Shown: positions 26,451-36,863, numbered from the stretch's first letter. The stretch: DNA of 64,000 nucleotides from Aeromonas sp. FDAARGOS 1405 (GCF_019048265.1 NZ_CP077311.1:3791001-3855000), one strand, 5' to 3'. Numbers and translations: made by a program. Notes: generated from the letters alone by a model not told the origin.

Positions 26451-28088
26451 TTAGCCCTGACCGCGGGCCAGCGCCACCACCCGGGCAAACATCTGGCGGA
26501 TCACCGGTGGAATATGCTCGGCGCCGAGCCGCTCCGCCTCTTCCACCACCGCCAGTGCCATCCCCGGCTTGCTGCGGTGATGAATCGCCTTATTGATGAT
26601 ATGACTGGCACTCCACATGGCTCGTCCGCCCACCCCTGCTTCCCGCCGGAACACGGCTTCAAAACCATTGTGATAGAGGTAATGTTCAATGTCAGAGGCT
26701 GGCAACTGAGTCAACCGATCCCGTTCCCGCTCCCCTTTGAGTTGGCCCCGGGCCGAAGCAGCATACTTGAGCCCCGCCTCGTCGCCATCGGTCAACAGGT
26801 GCCACTCGATACCAAAATCCCGCGCCACCTTGATCAGCGGTGACTGGCCGCACTGGGCAAACTCGATAATCCGCACCCCTTCGGCCCGCAAACTGTAACC
26901 ACAGATCTGGGCCAGCTCGGAGAGCAGCCAGATCTCGGTCTCCCCCTCCACCAGCAGCCAGCAACGGGCAAACAGCGACATGGGGCGGTTGATCCGCACG
27001 TGGAAGGCGATCTTGCGCAGATCGTCGCTGCTGTAACGCTCGCCCCCCAGCTGGTGACAGAGGATATCCTGCTGACGGCGCACCAGTCGTCGCACCTGAT
27101 TGAGCGGCAGGGAAGAGAGCAGATCTCCCGAGTTGGTGGTGAGCAGCTTCTGGCCCGGCAGTTGTTCCAGCAGCCCCCACGCCAGCGCCAGCATGGTCGG
27201 GTGCAGCCGGCTCTCAGGATCCTCTAGGATCATGATGGGACGGGCCCCCTCCTCCAGCTCGCGATTGCCTCGCGCCTGCAGCAGGGTCGCCGCCATCCCG
27301 GCCATCGCCAGTTGCAGGGTGCGGTTATCGGCATGGCGCAGCAGGGTGTGCAGGTTGCCAGGATTGCGCAACGTCATGGGACGATTGATGATGTCACGCT
27401 GGCTGCGCGGTTTGTTCTTGATGGGGGCCAGAGCGTTGAAATAGTGATCCATCAGCTGGCGCACTGCTTGCAGCGCCTCCTTCAACTCCGGCTCCCCGAT
27501 GCGCTGGGGCTCATCGATCAGCTTGTCGGCCAGTTCACTGAGTCTGTGCTCCGAGAGATCTCCCCACTGCAGGGTTTCCACCCCGTTGCGGGCACTGCGA
27601 GCGTCCCGCAGCCGGAACACCGGGTTCATGGTGATGAGCATGCAGACCAGCTCGTGGGTATTGGCGATGGGCAAGCTCTTGCCTACCCCGTCGAGAAAAT
27701 CGTGAATGGTGAGCACAGAGCCATCCGCCTGCAGCTCGGCGCTGGCGCGATAGTGAATGCGGTGGAATTTGTCCTTGTGCAGCACCCAGGAGGGGCAAAG
27801 ACGGGCCAGCCGACGGGAGTGCTGACACATCTGGGGTCTGTGCTCACTGAAGGTGAGCACCAGTTGCAGATGACGCGAAGGGGCCAGCTCGGGATCTTCC
27901 GGTTGGTGAAAATCATCGGCGGTGAACTGATAGGGCTCGGCATTTTGCCCCAGCAGACACCAGAGCGCGCGCAACAGGCTCGACTTGCCCCAGGTATTCT
28001 CGCCAATCAGCACTGTGGTGTGATCCAACCCGAGCGAAAGACGATTTATACCGCGAAAACCTTTTACTTCAATACGTTCCAGAAACAT
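26451..28088 (-). CDS. ybjD: YbjD-like OLD-family ATP-dependent nuclease
   Basis: 545 residues (E. coli YbjD: about 552). OLD family: an SMC-like ABC ATPase domain at the N-terminus (FRGINRLSLGLDHTTVLIGENTWGKSS, with GENxxGKS as Walker A) and Walker B in MILEDPESRLHP, followed by a C-terminal Toprim nuclease domain with LLVEGETEIWLL and DGDEAG, the metal-binding acids. Likely a DNA nuclease; its physiological role is not established and some OLD proteins act in phage defence, but this lineage is a chromosomal housekeeping one. It stands alone. Confidence 0.85.
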   Translation of the reverse strand: MFLERIEVKGFRGINRLSLGLDHTTVLIGENTWGKSSLLRALWCLLGQNAEPYQFTADDFHQPEDPELAPSRHLQLVLTFSEHRPQMCQHSRRLARLCPSWVLHKDKFHRIHYRASAELQADGSVLTIHDFLDGVGKSLPIANTHELVCMLITMNPVFRLRDARSARNGVETLQWGDLSEHRLSELADKLIDEPQRIGEPELKEALQAVRQLMDHYFNALAPIKNKPRSQRDIINRPMTLRNPGNLHTLLRHADNRTLQLAMAGMAATLLQARGNRELEEGARPIMILEDPESRLHPTMLALAWGLLEQLPGQKLLTTNSGDLLSSLPLNQVRRLVRRQQDILCHQLGGERYSSDDLRKIAFHVRINRPMSLFARCWLLVEGETEIWLLSELAQICGYSLRAEGVRIIEFAQCGQSPLIKVARDFGIEWHLLTDGDEAGLKYAASARGQLKGERERDRLTQLPASDIEHYLYHNGFEAVFRREAGVGGRAMWSASHIINKAIHHRSKPGMALAVVEEAERLGAEHIPPVIRQMFARVVALARGQG

Positions 28089-28350
28089 CCTGCAATGTCC
28101 ACGTCACTCAGATTGAGCAATAGTGGCAAAGTTAACTGGAAAATCCTATCGGCAGCCGGGCTTTTTCAACGTGAACTGTGAGGCACTGCAGGTTCGGGAG
28201 GGGTGACGACAGCGGTGCGATCTTGCGGGGCATTCCAGTGGCTGAACCAAAGGTGACGGGTACGGATTTGACGTTTGCGATAATTCAATGGGCATTCCTT
28301 TCAATGGATAAGTGGTAGAGAGTACACCTCTTTTGCCCAAAGTCTCAGGC
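28089..28350. other. Intergenic region between ybjD and AraC gene
   Basis: 262 bp. It should hold the ybjD promoter (minus strand). TTGAAA near 28300 is a possible -35, but no clear -10 was found. A 64-codon minus-strand frame here matches no family. No terminator hairpin is evident for the AraC gene. Confidence 0.4.
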
Positions 28351-29229
28351 TTATCTGTGACGGGAAGATGACAATTGCGCCCGCCACTGCCCCGGCGTCA
28401 AACCAAACGCCTCGCGAAAACGATTACCGAAATGGGCCTGCGAAGAGAAGCCACACTGACTGGCGATGCTGGCCAGCGGCTCGGGGCCAGTCAACAGCTG
28501 CTTGGCCCGTTTGAGCCGCAGCCCCAGCAGGTAACGGTGGGGCGGGCAGCCGAGACTCTGGCCGAACATGCGGGCAAAGTGATACTCGCTCAGCCCCGCC
28601 TGCTGGGCCAGCTCTGCCAGCGTGACCGAATCGGCCAGATGGGCCTGCAGATACTCCTGCACCCGCTTGATCACCACGGGCGCCAGCCCGCCGCGCAGAG
28701 GCGGCAGACCGGGAGCCTCCTCGGTGTGGTGGCGATAGGCGTGGAGGATCAACATCCAGGCGCCGTGGGAGAGTGCCAACCGATCGACCCCTTGCTGCCA
28801 CTGAAGCTGCATCAACTGGCGCTGCACCAGCGAAGCCGCCTGCGGATCGTCGATAAAGGTCTTGTCCACCAGTTGCAGGTGGCGCCCCTCCTTGTCACAC
28901 ACCTCCTCGGCGATACGGGTGAGGTGAGCCGGGGTGAAGTAGAGATGAAAGAAGCGAAACTCTTCGCGCACCAGCCACTCGGATCTGTGGTGATCCGGCA
29001 TGATGCACACCTTGCCGGTGCCGCCGTGGCCACCCGGCCCATCGAGTCGCTCGGTCTGCTCGCCTCCTTGCAGATAGACGCTCAGGGTGTGGTGGCCCGG
29101 CTTGTGATAGCGGGTCTGGTCATAGCAGTTGCGCCAACTGGCGACGCCAAGCCCGGGTTCGAGCCAGCAAGCGTCGTCCAGCCGGGCGCCGGTGCTGACC
29201 AGAGCATCAAATACCCCTGCTGTTTTCAT
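28351..29229 (-). CDS. AraC-family transcriptional regulator
   Basis: 292 residues. The C-terminal two-helix-turn-helix domain (about 185-285) has VTLAELAQQAGLSEYHFARMF and the AraC signature IASQCGFSSQAHFGNRFREAFGLTPGQWR. The N-terminal cupin-like effector domain includes HTLSVYLQGG and HRSEWLVREEFRFFHLYF. It is divergent from a DMT-family transporter with 168 bp between, so it probably controls that gene. Effector unknown. Confidence 0.88.
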   Translation of the reverse strand: MKTAGVFDALVSTGARLDDACWLEPGLGVASWRNCYDQTRYHKPGHHTLSVYLQGGEQTERLDGPGGHGGTGKVCIMPDHHRSEWLVREEFRFFHLYFTPAHLTRIAEEVCDKEGRHLQLVDKTFIDDPQAASLVQRQLMQLQWQQGVDRLALSHGAWMLILHAYRHHTEEAPGLPPLRGGLAPVVIKRVQEYLQAHLADSVTLAELAQQAGLSEYHFARMFGQSLGCPPHRYLLGLRLKRAKQLLTGPEPLASIASQCGFSSQAHFGNRFREAFGLTPGQWRAQLSSSRHR

Positions 29230-29397
29230 TCGCCCCTGCCGCCTGTTCCGGTGTAAGTGTTATGTCGCTGCCACCCATCTTACCGACCGCGCCCGCAGAT
29301 GACAGCGCAGGGCGATGAAAAACCGCAAGATGGTGCAATCCAGCCATCAGGGCTTGCCCCATAGTGGGTCATCTCTCCCTGACTCACCGGAACAGTG

Positions 29398-30315
29398 ATG
29401 AACCTGATGCTCTATCTTGCCACCGTGCTTATCTGGGGCAGCACCTGGATTGCCATCGCCTGGCAACTTGGCCCCATCCCCATCGAGGTGTCGGTGCTCT
29501 ACCGCTTCCTGCTGGCTGCGGTGGCACTGTTTGCCCTGCTCACCGCCAGCGGCCGCTTTCCGCGCCTGCCGTGGCATGGCCAGCGCTATGCGGCGCTGCT
29601 CGGTGCCCTGCTCTTTTCCACCAATTTTCTCTGTTTCTACCACGCCACCCGCTATATCCCGAGCGGCATGTCGGCGGTGATCTTTGCCAGTGCCAGCATC
29701 TTCAACGGCCTCAACCTCTGGCTGTTCGAGAACAAGCGCCCCACCCTGCGCTGGCTGCAAGGCTCCTTGCTGGGGCTCTTTGGCACCCTGTTACTGTTCT
29801 GGCCGGTGCTGGCGGATGCGCAACTGGGTACAAACGGCTGGAAGGGGCTGCTGCTCGCCTGCGGCGGCACCCTCTGCTTTTCGCTGGGCAATCTGGTCTC
29901 GGCACGGGGCCAACGCCATGGCTACCACGTACTGCAACTGGTGCCCTGGGGCATGGTTTACGGCGTGGTGCTGTTGCTGGGCTGGGTCACATTGCTCGGC
30001 CAGCAACTGGTGGTGCCGACCGATGGCCACTATCTGGCGGCCATGGTCTACCTCGCCCTGTTTGGCTCGGTGATCGCCTTTACCGCCTATCTGACGCTGG
30101 TGGGGCGCATCGGGGCCAGCAAGGCCTCCTACGCGACCGTGCTCTTTCCGCTGGTGGCGCTTACCCTCTCCACCTTTTACGAAGGTTTTGTCTGGCAGCC
30201 GGTATCGGTGGCCGGAGTGGTGATCAGCCTCATCGGCAATCTGGTGATCTTCGCGCCGCCCTTAAGTGAATGGCGCATTCGACCGGCCAAGGAAGCAAAC
30301 GCCCCTTGCTCCTGA
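29398..30315 (+). CDS. EamA/DMT-family transporter
   Basis: 305 residues, ten predicted membrane segments in two EamA repeats. The opening LATVLIWGSTWIAIAWQLG and FSTNFLCFYHATRYIPSGMSAVIF are typical of RhaT/PecM-type drug/metabolite exporters. Divergent from an AraC regulator and followed 70 bp later by a LysR gene on the same strand. A GTG immediately upstream (29395) is an alternative start. Substrate unknown. Confidence 0.83.
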   Translation: MNLMLYLATVLIWGSTWIAIAWQLGPIPIEVSVLYRFLLAAVALFALLTASGRFPRLPWHGQRYAALLGALLFSTNFLCFYHATRYIPSGMSAVIFASASIFNGLNLWLFENKRPTLRWLQGSLLGLFGTLLLFWPVLADAQLGTNGWKGLLLACGGTLCFSLGNLVSARGQRHGYHVLQLVPWGMVYGVVLLLGWVTLLGQQLVVPTDGHYLAAMVYLALFGSVIAFTAYLTLVGRIGASKASYATVLFPLVALTLSTFYEGFVWQPVSVAGVVISLIGNLVIFAPPLSEWRIRPAKEANAPCS

Positions 30316-30384
30316 ACCAGTCAGCCCCTAAGGTAGCGCTGATCAATCTGTGACGATCCTGATGGCGATAAACAAGGGGGCGAG

Positions 30385-31251
30385 ATGTTACTGGAAGGGC
30401 TGGAGACGCTGAGCCTGCTGGCAAGTGAAGGAACCATGGCCAAGGTGGCCAGTCGCCTCTATATCAGCCAATCGGCGGTAAGCAAGCGGATTGCCCAGCT
30501 GGAGCAGCGCCTTGGCAAGAAGCTGATCGAGCCGGAGGGGCGCCAGATCCGCCTCACCCCGCAGGCCAAGGAGCTGCTGGAACGAGTGGCCCCGAGCTTG
30601 GCCGAAATGAAGGGAGTGCTGGCCGATAGTCAGGATCTGGCGGATCAGAGCCCCCTCCCCATCGCCAGCTCCGAAACCCTGCTGGCGGGCTACCTCGCCC
30701 ACTTTATGCGCGACTATCTGGAGCGCGATCCCCACCTTGCCCTCTCTACCCACCACACGCCGGTCATTCTGGCGCGGGTGCGCAGCGGCGATGCCCTGCT
30801 CGGCATCTGCGCCGGTCGGCTCCCGCCCGGCCATGGCCTCGGCGCCGATCTGCTGCTTGAGGAGCCCTTCTATCTGGTGGGCGAGGCGCAGCAGAGCCTG
30901 CCGCCAGCCAGCGCAGAAAGCAGGCACAAGATCCTCACCATGGATCTGGAGAACCCCTCCAACCGCTACCTGCGCGAACCGCTGGCAGATATGGGATTGG
31001 AGCCCACCATGGAGCTCGACTCCTATCTGGCGCTCATCGAACTGGCCAAGGCAGGCATTGGCCCTGTGCTGCTCCCCGCTGGCCTACTGGGGCTGGTGGG
31101 AGAACAGGGGGAGATGGCGCGCCCACTGCCCGGGCTAGGCCGCCCCCTGCATCTGGTCTACCGACCAAACAGCCTAAAGCGAGAGCGGATCGCCAGGCTG
31201 GTGAGCGCCTTGCACCAACACTTTCACCACTGCAGCGACACGCCGCGCTAG
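30385..31251 (+). CDS. LysR-type transcriptional regulator
   Basis: 288 residues. Winged-helix DNA-binding region at residues 4-60 (LETLSLLASEGTMAKVASRLYISQSAVSKRIAQLE) and a LysR effector domain from about 90. It may be co-transcribed with the DMT transporter. Convergent with the TauE/YfcA gene beyond a strong terminator. The target is not evident. Confidence 0.83.
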   Translation: MLLEGLETLSLLASEGTMAKVASRLYISQSAVSKRIAQLEQRLGKKLIEPEGRQIRLTPQAKELLERVAPSLAEMKGVLADSQDLADQSPLPIASSETLLAGYLAHFMRDYLERDPHLALSTHHTPVILARVRSGDALLGICAGRLPPGHGLGADLLLEEPFYLVGEAQQSLPPASAESRHKILTMDLENPSNRYLREPLADMGLEPTMELDSYLALIELAKAGIGPVLLPAGLLGLVGEQGEMARPLPGLGRPLHLVYRPNSLKRERIARLVSALHQHFHHCSDTPR

Positions 31252-31275
31252 CCGTGTAAACCCGCCAGATGTGAC

Positions 31276-31297
31276 AACGGGGCCCAAGGGCCCCGTT
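31276..31297. terminator. Terminator between LysR gene and TauE/YfcA gene
   Basis: AACGGGGCC/GGCCCCGTT stem with CAAG loop. Confidence 0.8.
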
Positions 31298-31328
31298 AAC
31301 AATTGCGATGCGGCAAGCAAGGCGCACA

Positions 31329-32105
31329 TCAGATCCAGGCAAACAGCTCCGGATACTGGCTCCAGACCAGCTTGGCAGACATCAGCAAGGAGACGGTCAC
31401 CAGCAGCGGCTTGATCAGCTTCACCCCTTTTTTCAACACCATCTTGGAGCCGAAGCGGGCGCCGATAAACTGCCCCAGCGCCATGCAGAAGCCGACACTC
31501 CACACCACCTTGCCACCGAGCGCAAAGAACAGCAGGGAGGCGATATTCGAGGTGAAGTTGAGCAGCTTGGTATGGGCGGTGGCGCGCGCCATGCCAAAGC
31601 CCGCCAGCGCCACGAAACCGATGGCAAAGAATGAACCGGTCCCCGGCCCGAAAAACCCGTCATAAAAGCCGACCCCGCCCCCCACCAGCAACGCAAACAG
31701 CATGGGAGTCAGACGGCGGGAACTCTCGGCATCGCTTACCCGCGGCGAGAAGTAGAAGTAGCAGGCAAAGGCCATCAGCAGGAAAGGGAGCAGTCGCTCG
31801 AGAATGGCGGCGTCTATGGTCTGTACCGCCAGCGTGCCGATGGCCGCACCGATAAAGGTGCAGATCACCGCAGGCCAGATCATGGCCCACTCCAGCAGCC
31901 CCTTGCGGGCATAGAACCAGGTGGCAGAGAAGGAGCCAAAACTGCTCTGCAGCTTGTTGGTGCCAAGCACCAGCGCGGGGGGCATGCCAGTCGCCAGTAG
32001 AGCAGGCACCGTCAGCAGACCACCGCCACCGGCGATGGCATCGATAAAGCCGGCGACAAGCGCCACACCGAACAGGGCAAACAGGGTAACCAGTTCCAAT
32101 TCCAT
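31329..32105 (-). CDS. TauE/SafE (YfcA-like) membrane permease
   Basis: 258 residues, about eight membrane helices in two TauE/SafE halves: AGFIDAIAGGGGLLTVPALLATGMPP and GFYDGFFGPGTGSFFAIGFV are the paired signature loops. Members export sulfite or sulfonate-derived anions; YfcA itself is uncharacterised. The start MELELVTLF is set by AGAGG 9 nt upstream; that ribosome site lies inside the palindrome CTCTCGAGAG (see findings). Confidence 0.85.
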   Translation of the reverse strand: MELELVTLFALFGVALVAGFIDAIAGGGGLLTVPALLATGMPPALVLGTNKLQSSFGSFSATWFYARKGLLEWAMIWPAVICTFIGAAIGTLAVQTIDAAILERLLPFLLMAFACYFYFSPRVSDAESSRRLTPMLFALLVGGGVGFYDGFFGPGTGSFFAIGFVALAGFGMARATAHTKLLNFTSNIASLLFFALGGKVVWSVGFCMALGQFIGARFGSKMVLKKGVKLIKPLLVTVSLLMSAKLVWSQYPELFAWI

Positions 32106-32308
32106 CCATAGACCTCTCGAGAGTGGGTTGCCCGAAGGATCGAGCAACCGGAGCTAACCAAAGCGACGTTGTGCGGGGGGCTGCACAGGCTGTTCGCTAT
32201 CCTAGCGGGCCACTGACCATGAATCTAACGAAACAGTGGCAGACAATTGATTCCTGATTTTCATTAATTAGAACGGGCACGCCCCTGGCCCAACCCTCAA
32301 AGTGTCCG

Positions 32309-33064
32309 TTAGCAAGCCGGTGAAGCGACGTTCGCTTCCTTGATGGCCGACAGCGCTTCACAGAGATGATCCTCATCGGCACCGGGGAAACGGCTGACCC
32401 GACCGGCCATGTAGCGGCTGCTGAACAAGTTGAACCAGTGCTGCAGGGCCTGCCCCGCCTTGAGCTCTCCCGCCACTTCCAGCACACAGGCCGCCACTTC
32501 GGCGGTGCAGAGGTGCTCGTCGCAGTTGGCGACCCGCATGCCGTAGGTGGAGAGCGCATCGGGTTTGATGGCGAGCACCGGAAAACCGTCGAGATAGGGG
32601 CTCTTGTTGAACATCTTGCGCGCCTCCGGCCAGGTGCCGTCGAGCAGGATAAAGAGCGGCTTTTTGCCGGGTGCCAGCGTCACCTCGCCGGTCAGGCGGG
32701 CAGGCTCCTTCTCGCAAGCGGGAAAGACTACATAGGGCTGCCAGACAGGATCGGCCAGCAGTGCCAGCAGCTCGGAATGGGGCTGGGTACGTGACCAGAG
32801 AAACGCCCAGGTAGTGTCCGGCAACACATCGGCAATGAGGCGACCGGTGTTGGAGGGTTTCATCGGCTCACTGTCATACATCAGCAGGCAGAAACCTGCC
32901 TCTGCTTTGAGTTCGGGGCGCCACTCGCAGGCACACCAATCCTCGCGCAGCTGACAGGCCGGACAGCGGGCCAGAGTGCCGCCACGGGCAAGAAACGGTC
33001 GGGTAGAGATACTCTTGCGCCAGGCCCGCAGGCGGTTGACGGCGTGATCAGGAACAGGCTTCAT
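32309..33064 (-). CDS. tapT: DTW-domain tRNA aminocarboxypropyltransferase (YfiP/TapT-like)
   Basis: 251 residues. DTW-domain family; the E. coli member TapT (YfiP) transfers the aminocarboxypropyl group of SAM to U47 of tRNA. The N-terminal CPACQLREDWCACE looks like a four-Cys zinc site; LLDGTWPEARKM carries the DxTW motif; PLFILLDGTW and the serine-rich SEPMKPSNTGRL are family features. Symbol by family resemblance, not proof of position specificity. Confidence 0.82.
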   Translation of the reverse strand: MKPVPDHAVNRLRAWRKSISTRPFLARGGTLARCPACQLREDWCACEWRPELKAEAGFCLLMYDSEPMKPSNTGRLIADVLPDTTWAFLWSRTQPHSELLALLADPVWQPYVVFPACEKEPARLTGEVTLAPGKKPLFILLDGTWPEARKMFNKSPYLDGFPVLAIKPDALSTYGMRVANCDEHLCTAEVAACVLEVAGELKAGQALQHWFNLFSSRYMAGRVSRFPGADEDHLCEALSAIKEANVASPAC

Positions 33065-33238
33065 CTAGGTTCACAACTGGAGTCAAAACAGGAACGGCAG
33101 CGGTGCCAACATGTCACGGCGCCACAGGGCGCGATAACAGGGGGACTGCCGGAAAAGCGCAAGATTGTACCGAGTTACGCGCTGGCGGAACAGCAATCCC
33201 TGCCCTTTTCGCCAGACACTGCGCCAACTCCTCTTGTC

Positions 33239-34450
33239 TTACGACTCCTGACAGCTGCGCAGCAGCTCCAGCAACAGGCTGCCATCGCGCAGCGCCTTGT
33301 GCACCTGCACCGAGGTGGGCTTGGTGGGATCTTCGTAGAAGTGGGTGGATTCAATCTGCAGCCGAACCAGATATTCGGCGGGCAACTGGCTCGCCAGCGA
33401 CTGGTGCAGCATGGGGAACAGCAGCCGATCGGCACGGGTGATCTCGCCCCCCAGCAGCAGCTTGCCCGGATTAAGCAGGCAGATGAGGTTGGATAGCACC
33501 TTGGAGAGGCGGCCCGCCGCCTGATGGAGAATATCCTGACAGAGGCTGTTGCCCGCCAGCGCCAGCTCGCACAGCTCGCGGATGGTAACGCTCTCGGGCA
33601 AGTCGTGCTCCTGCATCCGCTCGCGCAGATCCCGGTATTGCGCCTCCAGCGCCTGATTGGTCACCAGGGTACAGGCGCAGCCAAAGCCGCCGCAGTAGCA
33701 GCGCTGGCCATAGGGCTCGAGCTGCAGGTGGCTGAGATCCCCGAGCAGCGCATTCTCGCTCTCGATGAGCTGGCCATTGACCACCATGCCAACCCCGATG
33801 TCGTTGTGGACAAACACCAGCACCGCATCGGCGCAATTTTTGGCGGCCCCCCACTCCCGCTCTGCCTGGATCCAGGTGCGCACATCACCACTCACCAGCA
33901 CAGGTACCGAGAACACCTCCTGCAAGGTCGGCCCAAGCGGCCAGTTGCGCAGATCATAGAAGGGGAAATGTTTGACCATACCGGAGTGACGCTCTACCTG
34001 TCCGGGTAGACAGAGAGCGATACAGGCCAGATTGAGGGACTTTCTCGGCAAGAACCCCTGGATCGCATGTACTAAGCTGCCCAGCAGGTCGTTACGCTCA
34101 AGCTCGGTAAAGAGGTGGCGATGGCGGGCTAGGGAGCGGCCTGAAAAGTCGAACAGCGCCATATCCACGTAACCACGACCAAGACGCATGGAGAGAAACT
34201 GGAAGCGGCGCTCGTTGATGCGCAGCAGGGTCTGACGACGACCGCGCCCCACCGAACTTTCGCCACAGGTCACCACCAGACCACCATCGAGCAGTTCACG
34301 AGTGATCTTGGTGATGCTGGCAGGCGAGAGGCCGGTCAGGCGGGAGAGATCGGTGCGCGACAGCTCCTTGTGCTCCTCCAGACTGGCATAGACCAGGCCA
34401 TAGTTGAGCTGACGGATCAAATCGATACTGCCTTTCACGATCTCATTCAT
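33239..34450 (-). CDS. ROK-family transcriptional regulator (Mlc/NagC-like)
   Basis: 403 residues. N-terminal helix-turn-helix (ELSRTDLSRLTGLSPASITKITRELL, about 30-55) and a ROK domain with the zinc motif LSHLQLEPYGQRCYCGGFGCACT. Mlc and NagC repress sugar-uptake genes. The DNA-binding N-terminus and ROK zinc site are intact. The kinase-type ATP site is degenerate, as in regulators. No sugar operon adjoins it, so it probably acts on distant genes or on itself. The start is the Met before EIVKGSIDLIRQLNYG; a ribosome site is weak. Confidence 0.85.
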   Translation of the reverse strand: MNEIVKGSIDLIRQLNYGLVYASLEEHKELSRTDLSRLTGLSPASITKITRELLDGGLVVTCGESSVGRGRRQTLLRINERRFQFLSMRLGRGYVDMALFDFSGRSLARHRHLFTELERNDLLGSLVHAIQGFLPRKSLNLACIALCLPGQVERHSGMVKHFPFYDLRNWPLGPTLQEVFSVPVLVSGDVRTWIQAEREWGAAKNCADAVLVFVHNDIGVGMVVNGQLIESENALLGDLSHLQLEPYGQRCYCGGFGCACTLVTNQALEAQYRDLRERMQEHDLPESVTIRELCELALAGNSLCQDILHQAAGRLSKVLSNLICLLNPGKLLLGGEITRADRLLFPMLHQSLASQLPAEYLVRLQIESTHFYEDPTKPTSVQVHKALRDGSLLLELLRSCQES

Positions 34451-34521
34451 AGGGTATGGATTAAGGGCTGAAACTGGGGCCACCGATTTTCACACATTAT
34501 TGCTCGATCCCCAAATAAAGC

Positions 34522-34547
34522 GCGGTCTGAACCGGGGTTCAGACCGC
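34522..34547 (-). terminator. Terminator of the chemoreceptor gene
   Basis: GCGGTCTGAAC/GTTCAGACCGC (11 bp, CGGG loop), followed on the minus strand by GCTTTATTT. Confidence 0.8.
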
Positions 34548-34580
34548 ATTGTTGAGTGAATATCACCGAGATGGTCGGGC

Positions 34581-36248
34581 TCAATAACGGAACTGGGAGA
34601 CCAGTTTGCGCAATTTGTCACCGGTATTGGCCAGATCGCGGGTGGTGCTGTTGGACTCCATGGCTGCGTCGGTCAGCTCGCTGACGATCTGCTGGATCGC
34701 TACCAGGTTCTTGTTGATCTCCTCCGACACCGCATGCTGCTCTTCGGCGGCGGTAGCGATCTGGATATTCATATCGTTGATGGTACTGACCGCCATCACC
34801 ATGCTGTCGAGGGAGCTGGCAATATGGCTTGCCTCCTGCACCGTCTCCTGACTGCGATCCTCGCTCGCCTGCATCACATCCACCGCCTGCTTCACCCCCC
34901 CTTGCAAGCGCTGGAGCATCTCATTGATCTCTTTGGTGCTCTGTTGGGTACGACCGGCCAGCGAACGCACTTCATCCGCCACCACCGCAAAGCCGCGACC
35001 CTGCTCACCGGCACGGGCCGCCTCGATAGCGGCATTCAGCGCCAACAGGTTGGTCTGCTCGGCAATGCCGCGAATGACCTCCACCACCGAGCCAATCTTG
35101 GCGGTCTCTTGGGCCAACTGTGCGATGACGCCAGCAGCAGTATGCACCTCCCCCACCAGTCGGTTGATGCTGTTGATAGCCGTACTGACCACACCACGAG
35201 CTGCGTCGGACTCACGGGCGGCATCACTGGTTGCTGTCGCGGCATTGGAAGCACTGGCCGCCACCTCCTGGGCAGTGGAGCTCATCTCGGTCACCGCAGT
35301 CACCACCTGATCGGTTTCCCGGCTATGGCCATGCATCTGCTGGTCATAGTGCTCGCTCAGATGGTGCAGCTTGTCAACAGCGGTGAAGAGATGGTTACTG
35401 GTCTCGCCAACCTGACTCACCACCGACTGGATCCGCTCGACAAAGCGGTTGAAGGCGCTGGCCAGCTGGCCAATTTCATCGTCGCTCTGCACCTTGAGGC
35501 GCTGGGTGAGATCCCCGTCACCATTGGCAATATCGTTCAATGCCAGCACGGCATCAGCCAGCGGCTTGGTAACCCGATTCCCCACGATCACGGTCGCCGC
35601 CAGGGTGACACCCAGGATCAGCAAGATCACCAGCACACTGCTCTGCAGCGACTCGTGCATATTGCTTTCGCGCTCGGCGCGCAGGGCCGCCAGCTCGTTG
35701 TCGATGTCATCGATATAGAAACCGGTACCGATAACCCACTGGTATTTGTCGAGCGCAATGTTGTAGGCGAGCTTGGGAGCATCACGACCAATGGAAGGTT
35801 TGGCCGTCCAGTACTCGGCAAAGCCATCCCCCTGACGGGCCACCTTGATAATGTCCTGGATCAGCAACTTGCCCTTGGCATCCTTGTCGTTCCAGCGATT
35901 TTTTCCCTCCAGCTCGGCACGGGTAGGCAGCAATATAGTGTTGCCCTCGAAGTCATAGACAAAGAAATAGCCATCGCTGCCGTAACGCAACGGCCTGAGC
36001 AGCTCTTTGACCTTCTGACGATTTTCCGGAGAATCCGGCTGTACATAAACGGCATCGACGGCGGTTTTGGCCATCATGATGTAACTGCTGAGCAGCGCTT
36101 TACGCTCCTTGATGGCATTCTCCCTCGCCACCACCAGCTCAGACTCCAGGTCGCTCTTGGAGACCATATAGTTACTGAGATTGACCACCAGGGCCATCAG
36201 CAGCACGGGTACTGCACCCAATAACAGGATTTTCTGTTTTAGCGTCAT
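34581..36248 (-). CDS. Methyl-accepting chemotaxis protein, single Cache sensor
   Basis: 555 residues. TM1 at 8-28, periplasmic single-Cache domain (about 30-190; [16 protein letters not shown] and [12 protein letters not shown]), TM2 near 203-225, HAMP, then the cytoplasmic signalling coiled-coil with the hairpin-tip sequence [21 protein letters not shown]. No C-terminal NWETF-type receptor-docking pentapeptide. sCache domains often bind small carboxylates; the ligand here is not known. It is monocistronic. Confidence 0.93.
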   Translation of the reverse strand: MTLKQKILLLGAVPVLLMALVVNLSNYMVSKSDLESELVVARENAIKERKALLSSYIMMAKTAVDAVYVQPDSPENRQKVKELLRPLRYGSDGYFFVYDFEGNTILLPTRAELEGKNRWNDKDAKGKLLIQDIIKVARQGDGFAEYWTAKPSIGRDAPKLAYNIALDKYQWVIGTGFYIDDIDNELAALRAERESNMHESLQSSVLVILLILGVTLAATVIVGNRVTKPLADAVLALNDIANGDGDLTQRLKVQSDDEIGQLASAFNRFVERIQSVVSQVGETSNHLFTAVDKLHHLSEHYDQQMHGHSRETDQVVTAVTEMSSTAQEVAASASNAATATSDAARESDAARGVVSTAINSINRLVGEVHTAAGVIAQLAQETAKIGSVVEVIRGIAEQTNLLALNAAIEAARAGEQGRGFAVVADEVRSLAGRTQQSTKEINEMLQRLQGGVKQAVDVMQASEDRSQETVQEASHIASSLDSMVMAVSTINDMNIQIATAAEEQHAVSEEINKNLVAIQQIVSELTDAAMESNSTTRDLANTGDKLRKLVSQFRY

Positions 36249-36371
36249 CTTTCACATCCTTGCAGCTGTTTTTATTGGAATTCCTTGCTTACCCATCAGT
36301 ATAGGTGCTGGCAGGGCGAGCCCAGCTTTCGTTACAATTCCCTTAAACAAATCGGCCAGAACGTGAAAATC

Positions 36372-36827
36372 ATGAATCTTTGTCCTTGCGGCTCAACCCT
36401 TTCTCTCGAATTGTGCTGTGGCTCACGTCACAGTGGCGCAGTGGCTGACACCCCGGAGCAGCTGATGCGCTCTCGCTACAGCGCTTTTGTGCTCGGTCTG
36501 GGGGAGTATCTGGTCCATAGCTGGCACCCGGCCCACCTTGGCGGCCTCACCGCTGAAGAGCTTTCACGCATCGACACCCGCTGGGATGGTCTCGAGATCA
36601 TCGCCAGCCAGGGCGGCCCGGAGGATGAAACCGGGATGGTGGAGTTCAAAGCCTGGTTTCTGGAGGGGGATGAGCGTCACTGCCTCCATGAGCGCTCCCG
36701 CTTCGTGCGTTATCAGGGGCGCTGGGTCTACACCGAAGGGGAGATCGATCCCCTTCCGCCCAAAACCGGCCGCAACGATCCCTGCCCCTGTGGCAGCGGC
36801 AAAAAGCACAAAAAGTGCTGCGGCTGA
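36372..36827 (+). CDS. ychJ: YchJ-family SEC-C zinc-binding protein
   Basis: 151 residues. SEC-C motifs lie at both ends: [14 protein letters not shown] at the start and [17 protein letters not shown] at the end; both should bind zinc. Between them is the YchJ/NTF2-like core with MRSRYSAF and the HERSRFVRY strand. Function unknown. The ATG gives the proper SEC-C start; a GTG 9 nt earlier is possible. It is followed by a terminator. Confidence 0.87.
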   Translation: MNLCPCGSTLSLELCCGSRHSGAVADTPEQLMRSRYSAFVLGLGEYLVHSWHPAHLGGLTAEELSRIDTRWDGLEIIASQGGPEDETGMVEFKAWFLEGDERHCLHERSRFVRYQGRWVYTEGEIDPLPPKTGRNDPCPCGSGKKHKKCCG

Positions 36828-36863
36828 CCCATAACACACCCACCAGACTCGTCAAACAGTGAC

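Noticed and set aside
26451..28088. OLD nuclease as part of a Gabija-like defence system
   Set aside because: No UvrD-like helicase gene is adjacent, and the protein resembles the housekeeping YbjD lineage.
28146..28340. 64-codon minus-strand frame
   Set aside because: No usable ribosome-site spacing and no recognised similarity.
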